Source: Streptomyces soli
GTDB lineage: Bacteria; Actinomycetota; Actinomycetes; Streptomycetales; Streptomycetaceae
Reading direction: 5' to 3'
DNA length: 64,000 nucleotides
NCBI RefSeq assembly: GCF_003999195.1
Contig: NZ_RJVR01000327.1
Location: 25,472 to 89,471, forward strand
Shown: piece by piece, positions 47,076-58,392 of the stretch
Layout of the letters: every line of letters starts with the position of its first letter
How positions within the stretch are numbered: the stretch's first letter is position 1
Notes under the pieces: generated by a model
Told to the model about the DNA's origin: nothing
Seen by the model: only the letters and a program-made list of their open reading frames with translations
Databases searched by the model: none
Position numbers and translations under genes: made by a program

Positions 47076-48566
47076 TCACTCCGGCCACTCGTGGACCGGC
47101 TCCCCGGAGTGCATAAACTCGCAGTAGCGCAGGGTCATCGCGGCCAATGCCCGCTGCCGGTCCAGGCCACGTCCCAGCTCGCGGTGAAAGGCGTCGCGCT
47201 GCCAGGTCGCCCCGTTGGTGCGGCCGGCGCAGCGCCCCTCGATGATGCCGAGGTAGTGGTCCCGGTCGACCGGGTCGATGCCCCAGCCGTCCAGCCCGGT
47301 GGCGGCCAGCGGCAGCAGTTCGTCGCGAACCAGGTCGACGGCGGAGACCTCGGCGAGGGACCCGGCGCGGCCGTTGCGGGGCCAGCGCAGCACCGCGTCG
47401 ATGCCGTCGCGGCAGGCGGCGTCGAAGTTGGCCGCGGCGGCGGCGAAGGGCAGCCGGCTCCAGACCGGGCGGGGGGATTCGGCGAGAGCGCGTACCAGGC
47501 CGTAGTAGAAGGCGGCGTTGGCGATCACATCGGCGACGGTGGGCCCTGCGGGCATCACCCGGTTCTCGACCCGCAGGTGCGGTACGCCGTCCACGACCGC
47601 GTAGACGGGCCGGTTCCAGCGGTAGATGGTCCCGTTGTGCAGGGTGAGCTCCTTGAGCTGCGGCACCCCGCCCTCGTCGAGCACCCGCAGCGGGTCCTCG
47701 TCCTCGCAGATGGGCAGCAGGGACGGGAAGTACCGTACGTTCTCCTCGAAGAGGTCGTACGCGCCGGTGATCCAGCGCTCGCCGAACCAGGTGATCGGGC
47801 GTACGCCCTGGATCCGCAGCTCCTCGGGCCTGGTGTCGGTGGCCTGCAGGAACAGCGGCACCCGGGTCTCGCTCCACAGTTCGCGGCCGAAGAGGAACGG
47901 GGAGTTGGCGCCCATCGCGATCTGCGGCGCGACGGCCACCTGGGCGGCGTTCCACACGGCGGCGAAGCGGGCCGGGGTGACCTGCAAGTGCATCTGCATC
48001 GAGGTGCAGGCGGCTTCGGGGGCGATCGAGGCGGAGGTGGTGGTGAGCCGCTCGACGCCGACGATGTCGAGGCTGATGTCCTCGCCGCGGGCGGCCAGTA
48101 TCCGGTCGTTGAGCAGCATGTACCGGTCGGCGCGGGAGAGGTTGGCGGACACCAGGTCCTGGGCGCCGAGGGTCGGCAGGATGCCGGCCATGACGATATG
48201 GGCCCCGACCTCGTTGGCCTTGCGATCGGCATATCCCAATCCCATACGCAACTCTTCGGCAAGCCGGTCCAGGACACGGCCCGAGAGCCGGTGCGGCGCG
48301 ATATTCACTTCAATGTTGAACTGAGCGAGCTCGGTCTGGAAATCCCGGCTCGCGATGCGCTCCAGCACCTCTTCGTTCATCATGCGCGGCAGCCCATCGG
48401 AATCCGTGAGATTCAGCTCGATCTCCAGACCCATGAGATTGCGTGGCCGGTCGAAGCGCTTCTCGTCCAGCAGCCGTTCCAGCCCCACCAGGCACTGCCG
48501 CAGCTTCCGGCGGTAGCGCAGGCGGTCGGACAGGTCGAACCCGGTGGCTACGACCTTTTCCCCCAT
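47076..48566 (-). CDS. GCS2-type carboxylate-amine ligase (glutamate-cysteine ligase-like)
   Basis: 496 aa. GCS2 family features: LMGLEIELNLTDSDGLPRMM (metal-binding glutamates), FNIEVNIAPHRLSG, a CTSMQMHLQVTPARF nucleotide/substrate strand and VENRVMPAGPTVADVIANAA. It is larger than YbdK/EgtA types and fits the streptomycete glutamate-cysteine ligase homologue of unknown substrate. In mycothiol and ergothioneine producers such ligases make gamma-glutamyl dipeptides (EgtA for ergothioneine), but no egt genes adjoin. It converges on the VWA pseudogene. Confidence 0.88.
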   Translation of the reverse strand: MGEKVVATGFDLSDRLRYRRKLRQCLVGLERLLDEKRFDRPRNLMGLEIELNLTDSDGLPRMMNEEVLERIASRDFQTELAQFNIEVNIAPHRLSGRVLDRLAEELRMGLGYADRKANEVGAHIVMAGILPTLGAQDLVSANLSRADRYMLLNDRILAARGEDISLDIVGVERLTTTSASIAPEAACTSMQMHLQVTPARFAAVWNAAQVAVAPQIAMGANSPFLFGRELWSETRVPLFLQATDTRPEELRIQGVRPITWFGERWITGAYDLFEENVRYFPSLLPICEDEDPLRVLDEGGVPQLKELTLHNGTIYRWNRPVYAVVDGVPHLRVENRVMPAGPTVADVIANAAFYYGLVRALAESPRPVWSRLPFAAAAANFDAACRDGIDAVLRWPRNGRAGSLAEVSAVDLVRDELLPLAATGLDGWGIDPVDRDHYLGIIEGRCAGRTNGATWQRDAFHRELGRGLDRQRALAAMTLRYCEFMHSGEPVHEWPE

Positions 48567-49085
48567 GGGGTGTCCCTCCTCGAACGGTCGGTGATCGGAT
48601 GATGCCCAGCCTTAAGATCGACAACGCCCCTCAAACCTTCCCCATGCGAGCCGCACAACCGCTAAGCTGGCTCCGGAACAGTTGTCGGGCACATTCCGCT
48701 GGCATGGCGCGGCATCCACGGAGTCGGTCTCCGGCCTCGCGAAAATGACCGACGAGATTTAGCCATCCGCAGGAGCCCGGGAAGACCTGGTGTGTGCTGC
48801 GCATTTCACCGTAAATACGGAGAAAATAGCGGCACAGGGCGGCGGAATAGCGCCTTGCGCGTAATCCTGATGACTGCTAGCGGAAACACTGAGCGAACAC
48901 GCGTCGTATAAACTCCGCACATAAGGCAGAGACTCCGCGACCCGCCGAAAGTGCCCCGCAGGCATCCGGCCACGGGTGGGGATCCGCATGCCCACACCTT
49001 TCCCTGCCTGGGCCCGGGTCGCAGCTGACAGTGCCGTCCGCACCCGCCGAGCACCGCCGTGTCTCCCGATGAGAGGCCGCCCACC
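48567..49085. other. Intergenic region, no gene supported (519 bp)
   Basis: Contains the divergent promoters of the GCS2 ligase gene and the hypothetical gene at 49086. An open stretch near 48650-48760 (frame reading KLAPEQLSGTFRWHGAAS, then MTDEI and a stop) has protein-like codon use but no start codon and begins after a TAA; it may be a remnant of a lost gene. The part from 48785 to 48935 is AT-rich (GTAAATACGGAGAAAATAGC, CGTATAAACTCCGC) and probably holds the promoter of the rightward gene. Confidence 0.5.
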
Positions 49086-49691
49086 ATGCCGCTGCAGGTA
49101 CCCCCAGCACCCGCCCCAGCTCTTCGGAGCGTCCTGGCCGCACTGAGCTCACCCACCGCTGTCCGTGAGGCCCGCACCCCGGCTCTGCGCTCCGCCACGG
49201 GACCGCTCGTACCCGAGCACCCGCTTCCCATGCACGTTCTGGAACCCGCGAGTCCGGTGGCTGCCGTGACCGCGCCTGCGTACCGACTTCCTCGCGCCCG
49301 GCTGACCGGCTGGCGCTTCCACATCCGCGCCGGCGAGCAGGTCGCCGCTGGTGAGACCGTGCATACTCCGGACGGCTGGGCCTTCTCGCACTTCTGCGAG
49401 GGACCCTATCTGCTGTCCACGGAACGGGCGTTGCGGCAGGCGGAGCCCTTGGCGGCCACTTACCAGCCGCATCTGCTGTCCGTGCCGGGGCTGTACATGA
49501 TGACCCTGTGGCTGCACAGCGATGTCACGGCCGAAGCAGCGACCGCGCAGCCCGCGGCGGGCGACCTGCTGATCCCGCTGGCCCCCGCGCCACCCGGGAT
49601 CGCCGCGCACCGCATTCACCGGCTGTCGGACCTGGTCCCGGTGCTCACCTTGCGGCTGGCTCCGGCCCCTCTGCTGGGAACGAGTGCCTGA
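49086..49691 (+). CDS. Conserved hypothetical protein
   Basis: 201 aa from MPLQVPPAPAPALRSVLAAL (ATG 49086, GAGAGG 9 nt upstream). An Ala/Pro-rich N-terminus of about 90 residues precedes a conserved region RLTGWRFHIRAGEQVAAGET, YLLSTERALRQAEPLAATYQ and PGLYMMTLWLHSDVT, LIPLAPAPPGIAAHRIH. I recognise no catalytic motif; the pattern resembles small streptomycete proteins of unknown function with a beta-rich C-terminal domain. No signal peptide. It ends 16 bp before a perfect 44-bp palindromic terminator. A 172-aa frame on the other strand is a shadow. Confidence 0.7.
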   Translation: MPLQVPPAPAPALRSVLAALSSPTAVREARTPALRSATGPLVPEHPLPMHVLEPASPVAAVTAPAYRLPRARLTGWRFHIRAGEQVAAGETVHTPDGWAFSHFCEGPYLLSTERALRQAEPLAATYQPHLLSVPGLYMMTLWLHSDVTAEAATAQPAAGDLLIPLAPAPPGIAAHRIHRLSDLVPVLTLRLAPAPLLGTSA

Positions 49692-49707
49692 CGGAACAGA
49701 GGGCGGC

Positions 49708-49751
49708 AAAGCAACACCCCCGTGACCGTACGGTCACGGGGGTGTTGCTTT
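49708..49751. terminator. Perfect 44-bp palindrome, likely bidirectional terminator
   Basis: AAAGCAACACCCCCGTGACC, then GT/AC at the centre, then the exact reverse complement ending GGTGTTGCTTT. A stem of up to 22 bp with no mismatch; in RNA about 20 bp with a tiny loop. A-run on the left and T-run on the right give U-tracts in both directions. It lies just after the 201-aa hypothetical gene. Confidence 0.85.
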
Positions 49752-49939
49752 GTGCGAGCAACCGCCCGCGCGGGTGAATGCGTCCCCAACTAACAAGAAA
49801 AGCTCACACGAAATGCCTGCGGAATCACGTCAGTAGGGCAACACTGGACCCGACCGCACGAAACGGGGGCACGGTCATGAGGAAGGTACCTACCCCATCC
49901 GGCCGCACATCACACCAACCGCACCGAAAGACACCGTCC

Positions 49940-50146
49940 ATGTGCCAGCACAAGCCGCATTGCCCGTCCGCCGCCAGCCCCGATCGGGAGGCCGCCCAGG
50001 TGGTCGCCCACCACCCGGAGCAGGGCTGGAGCCTGCTGTGCAACGGCGTCCTCCTCTTCGAGGACACCGGCGAACTCCTGCCCGACGGGCAGATCATCGC
50101 ACCGCACCGGCCTCTCGGCGTCGAGCTCATCGTGACGGCTGCCTGA
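49940..50146 (+). CDS. DUF5999 family protein
   Basis: 68 aa beginning MCQHKPHCPSAASPDREAAQ, then VVAHHPEQGWSLLCNGVLLF, EDTGELLPDGQIIAPHRPL. This is the compact actinobacterial DUF5999 module, with Cys/His residues at the N-terminus (MCQHxPxCP) that could bind metal. Function unknown; homologues are numerous in Streptomyces and small. An ATG at 49877 would add 21 residues (MRKVPTPSGRTSHQPHR and so on), which are less conserved. It converges on gcvP with 10 bp between. Confidence 0.85.
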   Translation: MCQHKPHCPSAASPDREAAQVVAHHPEQGWSLLCNGVLLFEDTGELLPDGQIIAPHRPLGVELIVTAA

Positions 50147-50156
50147 CAGCGGCTGG

Positions 50157-53042
<2,886 letters not shown>

Positions 53043-53100
53043 CTGCGGAGGCCTCCTGGTCTGACGCACTGGCCTGACTCGATTGGGGCCTCCCCCTCTG

Positions 53101-53305
53101 TCATCTGAACCTGAGAGCTTCACCGTCCCGCGCGAGCGGAACGGCTTTCACCGTCGGTGAGGCAGCGCCCCGAGGACGTCAGTGTCCTGAGACTCTCCCT
53201 GCTTTCCAGAGTGACCTGACCCATGCGGTACGGATGCCTGAGAGATTCCGGGGAGGAGTTGCTCCTTCGGCGCCCGGCTCGCCTGCACTGCCGGGACTCT
53301 CCCGC
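53101..53305 (-). ncRNA. Tandem glycine riboswitch
   Basis: On the reverse strand upstream of gcvP two aptamers follow one another. The first runs from GCGGGAGAGTCCC (53305) through CGCCGAAGGAGCAACTCC to GAATCTCTCAGGCA (about 53230). The second runs from GCAGGGAGAGTCTC (about 53205) through ACGGTGAAAGCCG to GTGAAGCTCTCAGG (about 53110). The GGGAGAG...CUCUCAGG pairs and GCCGAAGGAGCAA core are the hallmark of the glycine class. The leader ends about 60 nt before the gcvP ATG. Confidence 0.95.
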
Positions 53306-53415
53306 ACGGGGTCTGCGGCCGCTGCCAGCGTACCAGCGCGACTCCCTGCGCTGACATGTGACAGAAGGTGGCTTTCATGACTAAATAGGATCAATTACGA
53401 GCAGTTGGAGGAACC

Positions 53416-53793
53416 GTGCAGACCGGTATCGATCCGCGCAGTCTGATCGGCCGCAGGGCCTTCGACATCAACGGAGTGAAGATCGGCACCGTCGACGAGG
53501 TCTACCTCGACGACGCGACCGGCCGGCCCGAATGGGCCGCCGTCAGGACCGGCCTCTTCAGCCGTGACGCCTTCGTCCCCCTGGAGCCCAGCGATTTCAT
53601 CGAGGACCACCTTCGCGTCCCCTTCGACAAGGCCCTCATCAAGGACGCCCCCGACTTCGGCGTCGGCCGCCACCTCTCCCCCGAGCAGGAACTCCAGCTC
53701 TACCACCACTACGGCCTCGAGGTCCCGCTCCCCGACGCCACAGCCGCCGGCCCGGCCGACCGGGACTTCGGCACCCTGGCCGGCGAAAGCTGA
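53416..53793 (+). CDS. PRC-barrel domain protein
   Basis: 125 aa from a GTG at 53416 (GGAGG upstream). PRC-barrel beta-strands: RSLIGRRAFDINGVKIGTVD, EVYLDDATGRPEWAAVRTGL, FVPLEPSDFIEDHLRVPFDK. The C-terminal helix LSPEQELQLYHHYGLEVPLP is the usual streptomycete extension (DUF2382-lacking form). PRC barrels act in RNA processing or photosynthetic complexes, but stress-linked homologues in Streptomyces have no fixed role. Divergent from gcvP; the riboswitch leader occupies the intervening space on the other strand. Confidence 0.92.
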   Translation: MQTGIDPRSLIGRRAFDINGVKIGTVDEVYLDDATGRPEWAAVRTGLFSRDAFVPLEPSDFIEDHLRVPFDKALIKDAPDFGVGRHLSPEQELQLYHHYGLEVPLPDATAAGPADRDFGTLAGES

Positions 53794-53802
53794 GGGCCGA
53801 GT

Positions 53803-55191
53803 TCACTCCGACCGCCGCACCAACGGCAGCGGCTCCGACGGCTCCAGGTCAGGCGCCTCCACCGGAAAGGTCCGCACCCGCCCCGCCACCAGCGACCACG
53901 GCTCCTCGAACCGTACGGTGACCCGGCCGACGCCGCTGCCCTGCACCCAACCTGCCCCGTAGACGGCATGCCGTACGTCCTGACCGGGCAACCAGCGCCG
54001 TGTCGGCACCGGCTCGTCCGCCGGGGTTGCCTCCGCGGGGTTGTCGGTCGCCTCCTCGGCGGCCACGGCCTCCGCCGCCTGCGCGAACAGGTCCTCCTGG
54101 GTGAAGTCCGCGAGCCCCGAGACGCCCACCCCGAGCAGCCGGACCCCGCCGGTCGTGTCCACCGCCTCGATCAAGCGCCCGGCCGTCTCCCGGACGACCG
54201 CTGGGTCGTCGGTGGGCGCCCGCAGCGTCTCGGAGCGGGTGAGCGTACTGAAGTCGAAGCGCCGCACCTTGATCACCACGGTCCGCCCCGACCGCCCCGC
54301 GCCCCGCAGCCGCTTCACGCACCGGTCGGCCAGCCGGTCCAGCTCGGTCCTGACCCGTATCCGGTCCGTCAGGTCGACGTCGAAGGTGTCCTCGACCGAG
54401 ATCGACTTGTGCTCCCGCTCCGCGACCACCGGCCGGTCGTCCAGTCCCGCCGCCATGGCGTACAGCGACGCGCCGTGCGCCTTGCCCAGCAGCCGTACGA
54501 GCTCCGCCTCCCCCGCGTGCCGCACCTCCGCGATTGTGCCGAGCCCGGCCCGGCGCAGGTGCTCGGCGGTGGCCGGGCCGACCCCCGGAAGCGTGCGCGC
54601 CGGCATGGGGTCGAGCAGGGCGCGCTCGGTGCCGGGGTCGACCACGACCAGGCCGTCCGGCTTGGCCTCCTCCGAGGCAATCTTGGCGAGCAGCTTGGAC
54701 GCCGCCAGTCCCACCGACGCCGTAAGGCCCGTGGCCGCCCTGATGTCCGCCCGCAGCTTCTCCCCCACCGCCCGGGGCCGGTCGCCGATCCGCCCCCCAC
54801 CTTCGGCGGTGGGGGTGCTCCCACCGGCGAAGCCAGGGGGAGCACCCCCACCCGCCTCCAGGTCGACGAAGGCCTCGTCGAGGCTCAGCGGCTCCACCAG
54901 CGGTGACAGCTCCCCCAGCAACCCCATCACCACGTCGCTGACCTGACGGTAGAGCTCGAAGCGCGGGATCAGATACGCCGCGTTCGGACACAGCCGCCGG
55001 GCATGCGCCATGGCCATGGCCGAGTGCACCCCGTGCACCCGGGCCTCGTACGACGCCGTCGCGACCACCCCGCGCGGTCCTAGGCCGCCGACGACGACCG
55101 GCTTCCCCCGCAGACTCGGCTTCGACGCCTGCTCGACGGCAGCAAAAAACGCGTCCATGTCGAGGTGCAGGATCGTCGGCGCGCTTCTCAC
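53803..55191 (-). CDS. dinB: DNA polymerase IV with in-frame repeat insertion
   Basis: 462 aa from a GTG at 55191. Y-family palm motifs: LHLDMDAFFAAVEQ (D11, D13), VVVGGLGPRGVVATASYEAR, catalytic pair in PLSLDEAFVD (D105, E106); thumb/helix-hairpin-helix PARTLPGVGPATAEHLRRAG; little finger to about residue 350, then a long tail ending EPSEPLPLVRR. Between residues about 113 and 137 a Gly/Pro-rich stretch (GGGAPPGFAGGSTPTAEGGG) is encoded by a hairpin repeat inserted in frame just after the catalytic Glu; other Pol IV proteins run directly on to the LAE-R-R helix. Activity may be affected or the loop tolerated. Confidence 0.93.
   Translation of the reverse strand: MRSAPTILHLDMDAFFAAVEQASKPSLRGKPVVVGGLGPRGVVATASYEARVHGVHSAMAMAHARRLCPNAAYLIPRFELYRQVSDVVMGLLGELSPLVEPLSLDEAFVDLEAGGGAPPGFAGGSTPTAEGGGRIGDRPRAVGEKLRADIRAATGLTASVGLAASKLLAKIASEEAKPDGLVVVDPGTERALLDPMPARTLPGVGPATAEHLRRAGLGTIAEVRHAGEAELVRLLGKAHGASLYAMAAGLDDRPVVAEREHKSISVEDTFDVDLTDRIRVRTELDRLADRCVKRLRGAGRSGRTVVIKVRRFDFSTLTRSETLRAPTDDPAVVRETAGRLIEAVDTTGGVRLLGVGVSGLADFTQEDLFAQAAEAVAAEEATDNPAEATPADEPVPTRRWLPGQDVRHAVYGAGWVQGSGVGRVTVRFEEPWSLVAGRVRTFPVEAPDLEPSEPLPLVRRSE
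54793..54854. repeat. Hairpin repeat inside dinB
   Basis: On the forward strand CCCCCCACCTTCGGCGGTGG, GGGTGCTCCCACCGGCGAAG, CCAGGGGGAGCACCCCCACC: two nested inverted repeats (CCACC/GGTGG and GGGGGTGCTCCC/GGGAGCACCCCC). Same kind of element as at 13728-13835. Its length keeps the dinB frame open. Confidence 0.78.
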
Positions 55192-55257
55192 AGTACCGAT
55201 GCTGCCTCACGCCACTGACACTCGCCGTACGTCTGTACGACGGCTGTACGGGCGGGC

Positions 55258-55905
55258 CTACCCGGCGCGGTTGCGGCGCCGCGCCAGCTCGTCCGCCGGG
55301 TTGTGCCCCGCCAGGGTCTCGCCGGTGTCGACCCGCTCGCCGTGCAGCTGCGCGAGCACGCTCTCCACCTCGCGCCAGACCACGCCGACGGCGATCCCGA
55401 AGATGCCCTGCCCACCCTGGAGCAGCGAGACCACCTCGTCGGGTGACGAGCACTCGTAGACCGTGGCGCCGTCGCTCATCAGCGTCATCCGGGCCAGTTC
55501 GCCGGGCCCGGATGAACGCAGGTGCTGGACGGCGGCGCGGATGTTCTGCAGGGACACGCCCGTGTCGAGCAGCCGCTTGACGATCTTGAGGACGACCACG
55601 TCCCGGAAGCTGTAGAGCCGCTGCGTGCCCGATCCGTAGGCGGGCCGGATGCTCGGCTCGACCAGTCCGGTGCGGGCCCAGTAGTCCAACTGGCGGTACG
55701 TGATGCCGGTGGCCGCGCAGGCCGTGGGACCGCGGTAGCCGATGGTCTCGGAGGCGGTCTCGGGCCCGGGTCCGGATACAGGCGCAGGGCCGGGTGCCGA
55801 CGTCTCACCGCCGCCCCCGTCGGCTGTCATCGCGGAGTGCCGGGCCAGGGCCCCACGCAGCGGATACGGACCGCCTGCGGCCATTCCGTCGCCGGTGCTG
55901 ATCAC
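55258..55905 (-). CDS. MerR family transcriptional regulator (Rv1830-like)
   Basis: 215 aa. A variable Pro/Gly N-terminus of about 55 residues, then a MerR winged helix (YRGPTACAATGITYRQLDYW, ARTGLVEPSIRPAYGSGTQR, LYSFRDVVVLKIVKRLLDTG). The C-terminal coiled region is VSLQNIRAAVQHLRSSG and the tail ends ADELARRRNRAG. The position after DUF151 and an FtsR-like MerR equals mycobacterial Rv1830, a regulator linked to cell division. The effector is unknown. Start ATG at 55905 is tentative; GTGs inside could shorten the variable N-terminus. Confidence 0.92.
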   Translation of the reverse strand: MISTGDGMAAGGPYPLRGALARHSAMTADGGGGETSAPGPAPVSGPGPETASETIGYRGPTACAATGITYRQLDYWARTGLVEPSIRPAYGSGTQRLYSFRDVVVLKIVKRLLDTGVSLQNIRAAVQHLRSSGPGELARMTLMSDGATVYECSSPDEVVSLLQGGQGIFGIAVGVVWREVESVLAQLHGERVDTGETLAGHNPADELARRRNRAG

Positions 55906-56106
55906 GCCGACCTCCGTCCCTTCTCATCCCTCCGGGCGCGTGCACGTGCCGTTGGGACTTACCTTCTCGACGGTAGGCAGTCACTCCGGGTGCGTCAACG
56001 ATCGCCACGCTCGGCACGCCGAGTGATATCAACCCCAAGAGTGGTTTCGCGTGTCCATCAGAGGGGTAACGCTAGCCGAATGGCCGCGGGCCGGGCCGCG
56101 TAATGA

Positions 56107-56580
56107 TCACTGACTGCTGGTGCCGAAGTCCTCGGGCGAGATCTGGTCAAGGAACTCGCGGAACTTCTCCACCTCGTCCTCCTGCTCGTCCGGGATGGCG
56201 ATGCCCGCGTCGTCCAGCACGCCCTCGCTCCCGTAGATCGGGGTCCCGGTGCGCAGCGCCAGCGCTATGGCGTCGGAGGGGCGGGCGCTGACCTCGACCC
56301 CGCTGGCGAACACCAGCTCGGCGTAGAAGACGCCCTCGCGAAGATCCGTGATCCTGACCTCGGCGAGCGTCTGGCCGACGGCCTCCAGCACATCCTTGAA
56401 CAGATCGTGGGTCAACGGCCGCGCCGGAGTCATCCCCTGCTGCGCGAAGGCGATGGCTGTGGCCTCCCCGGGCCCGATCCAGATCGGCAGGTAGCGGTCG
56501 CCCCCCACCTCGCGGAGGAGCACGATTGGCTGATTGGAGGGCATTTCCACCCGGACACCCACGACATCGAGCTCGTTCAC
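56107..56580 (-). CDS. Bifunctional nuclease family protein (DUF151)
   Basis: 157 aa starting MNELDVVGVRVEMPSNQPIV. DUF151 core: LPIWIGPGEATAIAFAQQGM, RPLTHDLFKDVLEAVGQTLA, FYAELVFASGVEVSARPSDA and IALALRTGTPIY, with an acidic C-terminus. Plant and some bacterial homologues cleave DNA and RNA; in actinobacteria the gene is conserved between two merR genes (as Rv1829), and its role is unknown. It is co-directional with both MerR genes. Confidence 0.94.
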   Translation of the reverse strand: MNELDVVGVRVEMPSNQPIVLLREVGGDRYLPIWIGPGEATAIAFAQQGMTPARPLTHDLFKDVLEAVGQTLAEVRITDLREGVFYAELVFASGVEVSARPSDAIALALRTGTPIYGSEGVLDDAGIAIPDEQEDEVEKFREFLDQISPEDFGTSSQ

Positions 56581-56657
56581 ACAGCAACCCTAGGACGTGC
56601 CTGGCCGGTTTGGGTAGTCGGGGAGTCAGCCGCCGCCCTCTCCGGGGCCGCCGGCGA

Positions 56658-57419
56658 TCAGAAGAGCCGCACTCGCAGCGCCGACTGGAGCAGCGCCGCG
56701 TGCAGCCGCACCGACAACGCCGCCAGCTCCCGGGCGGTGCCTTCCGCATGCGTCCTGGTCTGCGGATTGCGGTGTCTGCGCAGCGGAGCGACCACCTGTT
56801 CGACCAGACCGGCCTCCCGGTCCGCGGCGGCCTTCACGGCCCGCAGATGGCGCGGCTCGAGGCCGAAGCGGCCCAGCTCGGCGATCAGTTTGGCGATGTT
56901 CACCGATTCGGCGTCAAAATCGCCCTCCGGGCCCGGCTCGACCAGCCCGTACGACACCCACTGCGCCAACTCGTCCTCGTCCGCGCCGGTGGCCGCGATC
57001 AGCTCCTCGCGGCCGATCCGCAGCCCCGCCGCCTCCGGCTCCGCCGGACGGTCCAGCAGGTCGCGTTGCTCGGCCTGCGCGGGCAGCGGCTGCGAGCCCC
57101 GCCCTGCGATGGCCGGGGGCGGCTCGCCCCGGTCGAGGGCGTCGAGATGCTCCCGGATCACTTTGAGCGGCAGATAGTGGTCGCGCTGCATCCGCAGGAC
57201 ATGGCCGAGCCGCTCGACATCGCGCACCGCGAACTTCCGGTACCCCGACGGGGTGCGCTGCGGCTCCACCAGGCCCTCCGCCTCCAGAAAACGGATCTTG
57301 GAGATGGTGACCTCGGGGAACTCGTCGCGCAGCTGACTGAGCACCGCCCCGATGCTCAGAAGTCTGCCGTCCGTGGAGGCAGTGCCGTTTCCGGCACCGC
57401 CCGACGGTGTACGAAGCAT
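56658..57419 (-). CDS. ftsR: MerR-like regulator of cell division (FtsR type)
   Basis: 253 aa. MerR-type winged helix near residues 20-80: LLSIGAVLSQLRDEFPEVTI, SKIRFLEAEGLVEPQRTPSG and YRKFAVRDVERLGHVLRMQR, then DHYLPLKVIREHLDALDRGE. The C-terminal half contains AESVNIAKLIAELGRFGLEP (a second winged-helix-like domain). It is the orthologue, by position and architecture, of Rv1828/FtsR of mycobacteria and corynebacteria, which activates ftsZ. The window gives no direct proof of targets. Confidence 0.93.
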   Translation of the reverse strand: MLRTPSGGAGNGTASTDGRLLSIGAVLSQLRDEFPEVTISKIRFLEAEGLVEPQRTPSGYRKFAVRDVERLGHVLRMQRDHYLPLKVIREHLDALDRGEPPPAIAGRGSQPLPAQAEQRDLLDRPAEPEAAGLRIGREELIAATGADEDELAQWVSYGLVEPGPEGDFDAESVNIAKLIAELGRFGLEPRHLRAVKAAADREAGLVEQVVAPLRRHRNPQTRTHAEGTARELAALSVRLHAALLQSALRVRLF

Positions 57420-57446
57420 GGACCTTCCCTCGCGGGTCGGATGCGG

Positions 57447-58235
57447 TCAGATACCCCGCTGGCTCGCGTAGAAGACCAGTCGGTACTTACCGATCTGCAC
57501 CTCGTCGCCATTGGCCAGCGGCACCGCGTCGATCCGCTCCCGGTTGACATAGGTGCCGTTGAGACTGCCCACGTCGGAGACGGTGAAGCCGCCGTCGGGG
57601 CCGCGCCGGAACTCCACATGCCGCCGTGAGACCGTCACGTCGTCCAGGAAAATGTCGCTCTCCGGGTGACGGCCCGCCGTGGTCAGCTCGCCGTCCAGCA
57701 GGAAGCGGCTGCCCGAGTTCGGACCGCGCCGGACGATCAGCAGCGCCGAGCCCGGCGGCAGCGCGTCCACGGCGGCCTGGGCCTCCGGGGACAGCGACGG
57801 GATCACGGTCTGGCCGGTGGCCTCGGCCTCGTACGCCTCAAGACCGGAGATGGAGATGGTCGAGGTGGTCTCGGACGCCCGCTCGTGCGGCACCCCGCCG
57901 CGCAGCGGCGCGCCACAGTTGGAGCAGAAGCGACTCGCCTCCGCATTGCGGTGCCCGCACCTCGTACAGACCGGCAAGGACCCTCCACCCGCATTAGAGG
58001 TTGATGGTGCCTCGAAACCTATGCGTCCGGACGCGGCAGGGTCAACAGAAGCCACGCCATGACCACCCGAAATGTCGCCACCGGACCCAGGGGACCCGGC
58101 GTGGTCATTCCGGAACAGCGGGCGCTCCTCGCCCGTGCCCTCATCCTGCGCGTGTCGCGGAGCGCGGTGCCGCGCGGTGGCACTGTCACGCTCCTGCCGC
58201 GCACTCTTTCCGAACAACTTCCCGAACAACTTCAC
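57447..58235 (-). CDS. garA: FHA-domain protein (GarA-like) with zinc ribbon
   Basis: 262 aa from a GTG at 58235 with AAGGGGAA upstream. N-terminal basic region, a zinc ribbon CTRCGHRNAEASRFCSNCG, the phospho-acceptor motif SETTSTI as in GarA (threonines targeted by PknB/PknG), then an FHA domain: GRHPESDIFLDDVTVSRRHV, VSDVGSLNGTYVN. GarA/OdhI control 2-oxoglutarate metabolism by binding OGDH and glutamate dehydrogenase when unphosphorylated. The longer linker and zinc ribbon are typical for the streptomycete version. Confidence 0.93.
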   Translation of the reverse strand: MKLFGKLFGKSARQERDSATARHRAPRHAQDEGTGEERPLFRNDHAGSPGSGGDISGGHGVASVDPAASGRIGFEAPSTSNAGGGSLPVCTRCGHRNAEASRFCSNCGAPLRGGVPHERASETTSTISISGLEAYEAEATGQTVIPSLSPEAQAAVDALPPGSALLIVRRGPNSGSRFLLDGELTTAGRHPESDIFLDDVTVSRRHVEFRRGPDGGFTVSDVGSLNGTYVNRERIDAVPLANGDEVQIGKYRLVFYASQRGI

Positions 58236-58392
58236 GGGCGATTCCCCTTGAATGACATAGACCCGCCCGTGGGGCAGGACGAACCCTCAGTCACGACCAA
58301 CACACAGTTTCCATCACGCACCACCCGGCGCATGCGGCGACCCCCCGCTTTCTCTTGCCCTCGCCCGAGAACCCCCACTCGTCGCGTTCTCA

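Noticed and set aside
48650..48760. Protein-like open stretch KLAPEQLSGTFRWHG...MTDEI
   Set aside because: No start codon after the preceding TAA and no homologue recognised; mentioned only within the intergenic entry.
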